A DNA stretch of 9,115 bases from Litorimonas sp049647245 (GTDB lineage: Bacteria > Pseudomonadota > Alphaproteobacteria > Caulobacterales > Maricaulaceae): positions 1 through 9,115 of the forward strand of contig JBARXH010000222.1 in NCBI GenBank assembly GCA_049647245.1. Direction: 5' to 3'. The position numbers were made by a program, and so were the translations under genes. The notes beneath the pieces are model-generated. The model was not told where the DNA came from. It ran no database searches and saw only the letters and a list, made by a program, of their open reading frames with translations. Shown in pieces: positions 1 through 5,654 of this stretch. Numbering within the stretch: the first letter of the stretch is position 1; each line of letters starts with the position of its first letter.

Positions 1-70
1 TCCCTAATATTCTCAACCCCCTACCCGAAAACCCCGCAATCCAATTCGCACCCCTACGCCCATGCCATAT

Positions 71-261
71 CCTCTCCTCGTTTCCGCTGCAGGCACGGAG
101 GAGGGGTACGATCCTCGCGAGTGTGGCGGGACTGAGGCGCGCGGGCTTCGCCCGTCGAAAACCTGGCTACCCTCTTGTTTCGCCGTCGATGCGGCGAAGC
201 CCGCGCCCCGTGCCGCTTGCAAAAGCCGCACATCGCCGCGCGCCGCCGGACTGCAAGGCGG
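71..261. repeat. Palindromic intergenic element with three hairpins
   Basis: This gene-free stretch contains three inverted repeats in a row. The first pairs 71-79 with 98-106 (9 bp, one G-T pair). The second pairs 139-152 with 193-206, a perfect 14-bp match enclosing 40 bases, in which CGAAAAC (155-161) can also pair imperfectly with GTTTCG (177-182). The third pairs 213-221 with 252-261 (9 bp, one bulged base). An 8-bp palindrome CTCGCGAG lies at 114-121. The nine bases CGTTTCCGC occur at 79-87 and again at 267-275. The spacing suggests a dispersed palindromic repeat (REP or MITE type) or a structured RNA, but neither can be shown from one copy. Both strands are open in some frames; I see no ribosome binding site or protein family there. 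Confidence 0.55.
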
Positions 262-286
262 TTGGACGTTTCCGCCTGCGAGTCTG

Positions 287-1027
287 TCAGCCTGGGCAAT
301 CCGCCTGCGCACGCGCGCGCGCCATGGCGAGGACCGCCTCTGGCGAATGTCCCGCCTCCCGCAGGCTGCGGATCGTCTGTGAGCCCGACCGCTTGCTCAT
401 CTTGGTCTCACCCGTTTCCATCACCAGCGCGTGGTGGTGATAGCGTGGCACCGGCCAGCCCATCAGCGTCTGGATCAGAACGTGGACGCGGGTCTTCTCG
501 AACAAGTCATGCCCCCGCACCACGTCGGTGACGCCCTGCAGCGCATCGTCATGGGTGACGGCGATATGGTAGCTCGTGCCGATGTCGCGCCGCGCCACCG
601 TCTTGTCCTCCAGCGTGGACAGATCGACCGCGATCTCCCGGTCGCCTTCGGTGAAGGCCATCCGGTCCGTGCCCAGCGCCTCGATGCAGCGCTGCGTGGA
701 CAGGCGCACGACCGGGGGCAGGCTGCGGTCCTCCCGGCCGGACCGGGTCCGGTGGTCGCGGTAGAGCAGGCCGCGCGCCTCCAGCGCGTCGATCACGCCG
801 GCATAGTCGGGCAGGTGTTCGCTCTGCACGCGCACGGGCTCGGGCCAGTCGAACCCGAGCCAGCGCAGATCCTCGAAGATCGCCGCCGTGAGTTCGGGCC
901 GAGACCGCGTCGTGTCGATGTCCTCGATGCGCAACAGGCAGGGTCCGAACGAGAAGGCCCGTTCCGCCGCGTAGGCGTGACCGAGATGGAGCAAGCCCGT
1001 GGGGGAGGGCGCGAAGCGGGTCAGCAT
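287..1027 (-). CDS. gluQ: Glutamyl-Q tRNA(Asp) synthetase (GluQ-RS)
   Basis: This is a truncated paralogue of glutamyl-tRNA synthetase. The family activates glutamate without tRNA and transfers it to the queuosine base at position 34 of tRNA-Asp in the cytoplasm. The 246-residue protein opens with the class I Rossmann signature RFAPSPTGLLHLGH (HIGH-type motif 14-17), has LLRIEDIDTTR at 31-41 and a KMSKS-type KMSKR at 209-213, and lacks a C-terminal anticodon-binding domain, as expected for GluQ. The frame is open 150 bases further upstream, but the ATG at 1027 places the signature at the usual N-terminus. That ATG shares one base with the TAA of the upstream gene, so translational coupling is likely. 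It is shorter than typical members (about 280-300 residues), and the region that normally carries Cys zinc ligands (about 89-114) has no CxC pair and only one cysteine, Cys114. Confidence 0.92.
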   Translation of the reverse strand: MLTRFAPSPTGLLHLGHAYAAERAFSFGPCLLRIEDIDTTRSRPELTAAIFEDLRWLGFDWPEPVRVQSEHLPDYAGVIDALEARGLLYRDHRTRSGREDRSLPPVVRLSTQRCIEALGTDRMAFTEGDREIAVDLSTLEDKTVARRDIGTSYHIAVTHDDALQGVTDVVRGHDLFEKTRVHVLIQTLMGWPVPRYHHHALVMETGETKMSKRSGSQTIRSLREAGHSPEAVLAMARARAQADCPG

Positions 1028-1470
1028 TACAGTAACACGAACTTGCCGCGTTCCCGGAACAGCGAAGTGACTTCGGCTGCGCCATAGCCAAAGGGCCAAA
1101 AGTGAAATGTTCCTCCACTTACAATTCGCAGCGAAGGCGTCCCGAAGAAGTCTTCGATTCCTTGGATTTCGTCCCACCCAAATTCAACCCAGCCTCGGGG
1201 ACCACGATACCGAACTCCCTGCTCTGATGCCTGAAGTCTTGTCAAAAACACCAGGCCGCAGCCGTAGAGCATGAGCGTCATTAAAAGCGGTGCGACGATG
1301 ATGATAAAAATTCTGTCTTCCGACAGTCCACCAATCAAAGACTCCACGAAAAAACGGAAGAAGAATATGAAAATCGCGGCGCAGACTATGCCGAACGCAT
1401 AGGATGCCAGACCTGGCTTCCAACTGATCCAGCCATTAGCATCAGCAATCGCAGGCCGGTAGGCTGACAT
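1027..1470 (-). CDS. Hypothetical two-TM membrane protein with PH-like C-terminal domain
   Basis: The product (147 residues from ATG 1470) is not a family I can name with confidence. Two hydrophobic segments at about 21-46 and 53-78 should span the inner membrane. A soluble domain follows at about 80-147, with a pattern like LxxxxxGVRYRGPRG...WDEIQGIE. This resembles bacterial PH-like/YcxB-type domains on small two-TM proteins, which is inference only. The ATG at 1470 has no visible ribosome binding site. TTG 1536 is an in-frame alternative start, and a -1 shift from TTG 1541 could supply another N-terminus (see the slippery site entry). Its TAA overlaps the gluQ ATG by one base. The region is notably AT-richer than its neighbours: blocks 1261-1320 and 1321-1380 are each about 45% GC by hand count, against about 70% for 1801-1860. 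Confidence 0.6.
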   Translation of the reverse strand: MSAYRPAIADANGWISWKPGLASYAFGIVCAAIFIFFFRFFVESLIGGLSEDRIFIIIVAPLLMTLMLYGCGLVFLTRLQASEQGVRYRGPRGWVEFGWDEIQGIEDFFGTPSLRIVSGGTFHFWPFGYGAAEVTSLFRERGKFVLL

Positions 1471-1541
1471 TTGATAACCAAACGATAGATAAAAAAAGCT
1501 GTCGTGGCTGCCAGCCCGACTAACAAGCCTATCCAACTCAA
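1386..1541 (-). CDS. Possible 51-residue single-TM small protein, overlapping
   Basis: Just after the HerA-like gene, a TTG codon at 1541 is preceded by AGGGGA at a spacing of 7 bases, a better ribosome binding site than any in front of the next gene. The frame runs 51 codons to a TAG at 1386. Its N-terminus (MSWIGLLVGLAATTAFF, then IYRLVIK) is a clean hydrophobic segment followed by positive residues, typical of a one-pass membrane peptide. Residues beyond about 25 lie over the start of the downstream gene in another frame and look less protein-like. It could be a real small protein, a translational leader for the downstream gene, or the true N-terminus of that gene separated by a frameshift. 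No homologue is recognised. Confidence 0.3.
   Translation of the reverse strand: MSWIGLLVGLAATTAFFIYRLVIKCQPTGLRLLMLMAGSVGSQVWHPMRSA
1491..1497 (-). other. Candidate slippery heptamer (U_UUU_UUU)
   Basis: The coding strand carries seven consecutive T here. In the frame that starts at TTG 1541 the run reads T_TTT_TTT, which fits the X_XXY_YYZ pattern of -1 ribosomal frameshift sites. A -1 slip moves translation from that frame into the membrane protein frame. It would give a 171-residue protein with an extra N-terminal hydrophobic segment. Polymerase slippage or a sequencing or ancestral one-base deletion in the homopolymer would have the same effect. No downstream stimulatory structure was established. 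Confidence 0.25.
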
Positions 1542-1552
1542 ATGCTCATCCC

Positions 1553-3142
1553 CTACCGTCGCGTCATCCCGCCCAGCACGCCGCGGACGGCGTTGCGCAT
1601 GGCGCGGCGCATGATGAGGCGGCCTTCGTTTCTCAGGGCGCGCGTGATTTCCTTCATGATGACGTTGTCGGGGGATGAGGCCGACCGTCGGCGCGACGAC
1701 GTTTTGCGGCTCTTGGCGGCCTTGTCCTTCTCTCGCTCAGCCTTCGCCTTTTCGCGCTCCGCGCGCACGGCCTCGGCCTCGGCGTCCCGGGCGCGTTTCT
1801 CCGCGCGCGCTTCCAGCACCTCGTAGGCGCTCTCGCGGTCCACGGCGTCGTCATACTTGCCGCCGACCGGGCTGTCGGACTGCACCGAGCGGCGCTCGGT
1901 CTTGGTGGCGGGACCGAGGCGGGAGCTGGGTGGACGGATCAGGGTGCGCCCGACGACATCCGGCGCGCCGCGCTCGTTGAGCAGGGACACAAGCGCTTCG
2001 CCCACGCCCAGATCGGTGATGACCTCTTCCGTGTCGAAGGCCGGGTTGGGCCGGAAGGAGGACGCGGCCGCCCGGACGGCGCGCTGTTCGCGCGGCGTGT
2101 AGGCGCGCAGCGCGTGCTGGATGCGGTTGCCCAGCTGGCCCAGCACGCTGTCTGGGATGTCCATCGGGTTCTGCGTGACGAAGAACACGCCCACGCCCTT
2201 GGACCGGATCAGGCGGGCCACCTGCTCGATCTTCTGCACCAGCGGCTTGGGCGCGTCGTCGAACAGCAGGTGCGCTTCGTCGAAGAAGAAGACCATCTTG
2301 GGCTTGTCCGGATTGCCCACTTCGGGGAGCTCCTCGAACAGCTCGGACAGCAGCCACAGCAGGAAGGTCGCGTAGAGGCCGGGGCTGTTGATCAGCTCGT
2401 CCGCGGCGAGGATGTTGACGAAGCCGCGCCCGTCCTCGTCCACGCGCATGAAATCCTCCAGGTCCAGCGCGGGTTCGCCGAAGAACTCCTCCGCGCCCGC
2501 CCGCTCCAGCGTCAGCAGGTCGCGGCGGATGGCGGCCACGCTCTGGCCCGTCACATTGCCGTATTCGCGGCTGACCGCCTCGCGGTTCTCCGCCAGATGG
2601 TTCAGCAGCGCGTTCAGGTCCTTCAGGTCCAGCAGCAACATGGAGTGATCGTCCGCATATTCGAACGCGATGGTCATGATGCCTTCCTGCGTCTCCGTTA
2701 GCCCCATCAGGCGTGACAGCAGAACAGGTCCCATCTCGGAAATGGTGGTGCGGACCGGGTGGCCCTGGCGGCCATACAGGTCCCAGAAGATGGTCGGGAA
2801 GGCAGCGTAGCGGTAGTCGTCCAGGCCGATCTTGCCGGCGCGGGAGATCAGCTTGTCGTGCAGCTTGTGGCGCTCCGACCCGGATTGGCTGATGCCGGAC
2901 AGATCGCCCTTCACGTCGGCGGCGAAGACCGGCACGCCGTTGGATGAGAAGCCTTCGGTCAGGATTTGCAGCGTCACCGTCTTGCCCGTGCCGGTCGCGC
3001 CCGCGACCAGCCCGTGGCGGTTGGCCTTGTCGAGGCGCAGTTCCTGCCGCACCCCGTCCGTGTCGGTGCCGATGAAGATCGTGTTCGGGGTCGGCTCACG
3101 GGAGGTCCGGTCCGTGCCGAGCATTTTGGAAAAGTCTGCCAT
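1553..3142 (-). CDS. HerA-like helicase/ATPase domain protein (DUF853, YjgR-type)
   Basis: This is a cytoplasmic P-loop ATPase of the HerA/FtsK superfamily. The DUF853/YjgR family has no firmly established cellular role, although its ATPase fold relates to DNA-translocating motors. Numbered from ATG 3142 (529 residues), Walker A GATGTGKT is at 48-55, preceded by ANRHGLVA, and the family block VFAADVKGDLSGIS follows at about 72-85. Walker B MVFFFDEAH is at 283-291. The sensor/arginine-finger region FFVTQNP...GNRIQHALRAYTP is at about 320-350. A charged coiled coil (Glu/Lys/Arg/Ala rich) at about 440-480 and a basic tail ending GVLGGMTRR close the protein. An in-frame TTG lies upstream at 3175 and another ATG at 3124; none has a good ribosome binding site. 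ATG 3142 is chosen because a possible promoter would start transcription almost on it. Small genes and gluQ follow on the same strand, suggesting one transcript. Confidence 0.88.
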   Translation of the reverse strand: MADFSKMLGTDRTSREPTPNTIFIGTDTDGVRQELRLDKANRHGLVAGATGTGKTVTLQILTEGFSSNGVPVFAADVKGDLSGISQSGSERHKLHDKLISRAGKIGLDDYRYAAFPTIFWDLYGRQGHPVRTTISEMGPVLLSRLMGLTETQEGIMTIAFEYADDHSMLLLDLKDLNALLNHLAENREAVSREYGNVTGQSVAAIRRDLLTLERAGAEEFFGEPALDLEDFMRVDEDGRGFVNILAADELINSPGLYATFLLWLLSELFEELPEVGNPDKPKMVFFFDEAHLLFDDAPKPLVQKIEQVARLIRSKGVGVFFVTQNPMDIPDSVLGQLGNRIQHALRAYTPREQRAVRAAASSFRPNPAFDTEEVITDLGVGEALVSLLNERGAPDVVGRTLIRPPSSRLGPATKTERRSVQSDSPVGGKYDDAVDRESAYEVLEARAEKRARDAEAEAVRAEREKAKAEREKDKAAKSRKTSSRRRSASSPDNVIMKEITRALRNEGRLIMRRAMRNAVRGVLGGMTRR

Positions 3143-3151
3143 ATCGCGAAT

Positions 3152-3180
3152 TTCGTATGGGTCGCGGCGGGACAATGCAA
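3152..3180 (-). promoter_or_regulatory. Possible sigma70-type promoter for the HerA-like gene
   Basis: On the minus strand TTGCAT (3180-3175) and TACGAA (3157-3152) are separated by 17 bases. The predicted transcription start would fall near 3145, about three bases from ATG 3142, so the message would be nearly leaderless. That agrees with the missing ribosome binding site. The match to consensus is moderate and the region is only 65 bp between divergent genes. Confidence 0.35.
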
Positions 3181-3207
3181 TATGGTCCGGAACAAAGGGA
3201 GACCCGC

Positions 3208-4290
3208 ATGCCGTCCGATACGACGATCCGATCCTCGCTGCTGCTGATCGCGGCCATCGCGCTCTTCTGGACGCTCTACGTCACGCGGGACCTGGTCGCG
3301 CCGTTCGCGCTGGCCGTCTTCTTCTGGCTGGCGATCGATGCGTTCGCGCGCTGGATCGACGATCTGTCGCCGCGCATCCCCTACGGCTTCGCGCTGTTCG
3401 TGGCGATCATCGTGACGGTCGCCGCGCTGGTCGGGCTGATCGTCGTCGTGGCCGACACGGTGGGCGACGTGGTGGACCAGGCGCCGCGCTACGGGGCGCG
3501 CATCAACGAGATCTTCGCCTGGCTCGGCGGGATCACGGGCCAGGACCTGTCCTACAGCGCCATCAACCAGCGCTTCGGCATCACCAGTGCCCTGCAAAGC
3601 GCGCTGGGTGGTTTCGCCCAGACCATCCAGGGCGTGCTGTCGGACTTCCTGCTAATCGCCATCTACGTCGTGTTCCTGTTCGTGGCGCAGGCCGGTTTCC
3701 CGGCCAAGATGGACAATCTCTTCCCAGACAAGACCCGGCGTGACCGGGCGACGCGGATCGGCTCCTCCATCCGCCATTCCATCGAGCAGTATATCGGCGT
3801 TCAGACGCTCGTCTCGCTGATCCAGACGGTGATCTCCTACATCGCCATGGTGGCGCTGGGCCTCGACAATGCGCTCTTCTGGGCCCTGGTGATCTTCATC
3901 CTGAACTACATCCCCATCGTCGGCGGTTTAGCCGCCGTGGCCCTGCCGGTCCTGTTCGGGCTGGTGCAGTTCGACAGCCTGGCCCGCGTCGCCATACTGG
4001 GCGGGGTGCTGTTCGGCGCGCAATTCGTCGTCGCCAACACGCTCCAGCCCAAGATGATGGGCGACAGCATGAACATGAGCGCGCTCGTCGTTGTGCTCAG
4101 CCTGACGGTCTGGGGCGCGCTCTGGGGCGGGGTAGGCGCCTTCCTGTCCGCGCCCATGACCGTGATCCTGATGATCGTGCTGGCGCAGTTCCCCACGACG
4201 CGATGGATCGCCGTGCTGCTGTCGGCGGACGGCGATCCGGACATGGACGGCGACGGCAAGCCCGACAAGGCGCCCATTCCCTCGCTCTAG
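3208..4290 (+). CDS. AI-2E family transporter (PerM/YdiK-type permease)
   Basis: This polytopic inner-membrane protein belongs to the AI-2E/PerM family, whose members are variously assigned to signal export, ion/proton antiport or uncharacterised transport; the substrate here cannot be read from sequence. From ATG 3208 it has 360 residues, a normal length. Hydrophobic segments lie at about 8-25, 29-46, 57-85, 146-162, 203-250 (probably two), 260-277 and 291-327. A soluble loop at about 86-140 separates the early and late membrane blocks, as usual for the family. The motif NYIPIVGG (233-240) and the final block SALVVVLSLTVWGALWGGVGA are family hallmarks. AAGGGAG ends six bases before ATG 3208, which fixes the start over the ORF opening at 3157. 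The C-terminus is odd: D341GDPDMDGDGKPD353 resembles a calcium-binding DxDxDG loop. It is transcribed divergently from the HerA-like gene. Confidence 0.9.
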   Translation: MPSDTTIRSSLLLIAAIALFWTLYVTRDLVAPFALAVFFWLAIDAFARWIDDLSPRIPYGFALFVAIIVTVAALVGLIVVVADTVGDVVDQAPRYGARINEIFAWLGGITGQDLSYSAINQRFGITSALQSALGGFAQTIQGVLSDFLLIAIYVVFLFVAQAGFPAKMDNLFPDKTRRDRATRIGSSIRHSIEQYIGVQTLVSLIQTVISYIAMVALGLDNALFWALVIFILNYIPIVGGLAAVALPVLFGLVQFDSLARVAILGGVLFGAQFVVANTLQPKMMGDSMNMSALVVVLSLTVWGALWGGVGAFLSAPMTVILMIVLAQFPTTRWIAVLLSADGDPDMDGDGKPDKAPIPSL

Positions 4291-4292
4291 GG

Positions 4293-4317
4293 CGCTCGCT
4301 CCAGGCCCGCGCGAGCG
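4293..4317 (+). terminator. Hairpin downstream of the AI-2E permease gene
   Basis: CGCTCGC (4293-4299) and GCGAGCG (4311-4317) form a perfect 7-bp GC-rich stem with an 11-base loop, starting two bases after the permease stop codon. No T-tract follows, so it is at best a weak intrinsic terminator or a mRNA 3' end-stabilising hairpin. Confidence 0.3.
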
Positions 4318-4390
4318 GACGCGGTGCGTTCACTGCAACGTGATGCGGCCCTTATTGGCACGTTCATCGGCCGCCCCCTAAGTGGAGGCC

Positions 4391-5077
4391 ATGACACGAC
4401 CCGCCACAAGAAGGACGCCTGCCGCCGCCGTGCTGCTCGGCTGTGCCAGCCTGTTCGCCGCGCCCGCTTCGGCGGAGATGATTTCCCAGCCCACCCGCGT
4501 GGTGGAGCTCTTCTCCTCGCAGGGCTGTTCGTCCTGCCCGCCGGCCAACGCCGCCGTGGCGAAGCTGGACCATGAGGATGCGGACACGCTCGCCCTGACC
4601 TACGGCGTGACCTACTGGGACTATCTCGGATGGGCGGACACGTTCGGCGATCCCGCCTTCACCCAGCGGCAGCGGGACTATGACGCGGCGCTCGACTCGG
4701 GCGTCTACACACCCATGCTGGTCGCCAGCGGACGGACCCATGGATCGCGCCTGACCGGACCCCTGCTGGACGGGGCCTCCGTTCCGCAATCCGTGATGCT
4801 GCACCGCGAAAGCGGGGAGCTGTGCCTGAGCGGCAAGCTGCCCGCCGGAGCCAAGCTGGCCCTCGTCACCTACAAGCCCGGTCTTCAGACGGTGAAGGTC
4901 AAGCGCGGCGAGAATGGCGGGCGCGAACTGGGCGTCGCCAATGTCGTGACCGGCGTGGATTACCGCGACTGGACGGGAGACACCGTCTGCGGCCTCCGGG
5001 CCGGAACAGGTCTGGCCGTGCTGGCGCACCATCCCGAGACCGCCGCCGTGATCGGCGCGGCGCGTCTGGAGCCGTAA
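4391..5077 (+). CDS. Exported DUF1223 family protein, thioredoxin-like fold
   Basis: DUF1223 proteins are secreted thioredoxin-fold proteins of unknown function found in many proteobacteria. The 228-residue product has a basic N-region (MTRPATRRTP), a short hydrophobic core and an ASA|E signal peptidase I site after residue 28. A lipobox-like LLGC at 15-18 makes lipoprotein processing a less likely alternative. The mature part begins with VVELFSSQGCSSCPPA, with the CSSC redox-type motif at 46-49. YWDYLGW is at about 75-81, and VYTPMLV at 105-111 carries the Thr-Pro typical of the cis-proline turn. Cys145 and Cys200 are two further cysteines that could form a second disulfide. GGAGG lies just before ATG 4391 (spacing only two bases); a GTG at 4382 is in frame but has no upstream ribosome binding site. 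It lies 100 bases after the permease gene on the same strand. Confidence 0.85.
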   Translation: MTRPATRRTPAAAVLLGCASLFAAPASAEMISQPTRVVELFSSQGCSSCPPANAAVAKLDHEDADTLALTYGVTYWDYLGWADTFGDPAFTQRQRDYDAALDSGVYTPMLVASGRTHGSRLTGPLLDGASVPQSVMLHRESGELCLSGKLPAGAKLALVTYKPGLQTVKVKRGENGGRELGVANVVTGVDYRDWTGDTVCGLRAGTGLAVLAHHPETAAVIGAARLEP

Positions 5078-5314
5078 GGCGCTGTAAAAGGGAAAAGGTG
5101 CCGAGAGGGCGAAAGCTTTCCAGCTTGGGGGCTGGGGGGCTGAAAAAAACCAGGCTGGTCCGCCCCGCTCTCTCGACATGTCTCTCTTCGGTTCGGAACA
5201 CGCCCCATCCGTGACCGAAATAAGGCCATACAAAGGCAACGCAGTCGGCGCGTCCGGACCGGGATTCACCGAAGGCTTTGCCATCCGTGCCCTGCTCGCG
5301 CTAAGGTTCGCCCA
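5078..5314. other. Intergenic region before the DUF2794 gene
   Basis: I see no gene in these 237 bases. The plus strand at 5125-5145 holds runs of five and six G followed by GCTGAAAAAAACC. CCAGC...GCTGG and bulged TTTC(C)AGC...GCTGAAA pairings are possible there, but no T-tract makes a clear terminator for the DUF1223 gene. TTCGGT (5187-5192) and ACCGAA (5214-5219) form a short inverted repeat with a 21-base loop. A GATTC site (CcrM-type GANTC) sits at 5263-5267. TTGCCA at 5278-5283 is a possible -35 box, but no matching -10 is convincing. Confidence 0.4.
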
Positions 5315-5653
5315 ATGAGCAAAGTCGTCCGGATCGGAAATGGCCACAAGGCCGCCTCCCAGGTCAGCTTCGACCGCCAGGAGCTGTCGCGCATCCTGAA
5401 TGTCTATGGCCAGATGGTCGCCAAGGGCGACTGGAAGGACTATGCCATCGACTTCCTGCCGGACCGCTGCGTGTTCTCCGTGTTCCGCAAGGCGTCTGAA
5501 CACCCGCTCTACCGCATCGAGAAGGTACCCGCCCTGCGCAACCGTCAGGGCCAGTTCTCGGTCGTCGCGCCCGGCGGATTGATCCTGAAACGCGGGCAGG
5601 AGCTTGATCAGGTCCTGCGCGTCTTCGACCGGGCGCGTTTCCGCAGCGTCTAA
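5315..5653 (+). CDS. DUF2794 domain protein
   Basis: The 112-residue product matches the DUF2794 family, small soluble proteins of unknown function that are largely confined to alphaproteobacteria. The recognisable parts are VSFDRQELSRILNVYGQMVA (about 17-36), WKDYAIDFLPDRCVFSVFR (about 40-58), PLYRIEKVP and RQGQFSVVAPGGLILKRG. The protein has no signal peptide or membrane segment and is probably cytoplasmic. ATG 5315 is preceded by TAAGG at a spacing of 8 bases. Its TAA at 5651-5653 is one base from the end of the oppositely oriented glmS, so the two transcripts must overlap or terminate inside each other. No function is assigned. Confidence 0.88.
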   Translation: MSKVVRIGNGHKAASQVSFDRQELSRILNVYGQMVAKGDWKDYAIDFLPDRCVFSVFRKASEHPLYRIEKVPALRNRQGQFSVVAPGGLILKRGQELDQVLRVFDRARFRSV

Positions 5654-5654
5654 G

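Noticed and set aside
13..382. Open frames on both strands over the left-hand intergenic region (plus 62-382, minus 13-312)
   Set aside because: They overlap the inverted repeats, lack ribosome binding sites, are Arg/Pro/Ala rich like random GC-rich translation, and run into gluQ.
431..1087. 218-codon plus-strand ORF opposite gluQ
   Set aside because: It is antisense to a gene with clear class I synthetase motifs and shows no recognisable domain.
2114..2701. 195-codon plus-strand ORF opposite the HerA-like gene
   Set aside because: Low-complexity Gln/Val/Leu/Arg composition typical of an antisense shadow in GC-rich DNA.
3157..3207. Upstream start for the AI-2E permease
   Set aside because: ATG 3208 has a well-spaced AAGGGAG, and the upstream 17 residues are not hydrophobic or family-like.
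5105..5145. G-quadruplex from the G runs
   Set aside because: Only two long G runs are close together; four adequate runs with short loops are not present.
4364..5503. 379-codon minus-strand ORF across the DUF1223 gene, spacer and DUF2794 gene
   Set aside because: It covers two genes with supported families on the other strand, and its translation has no family features.
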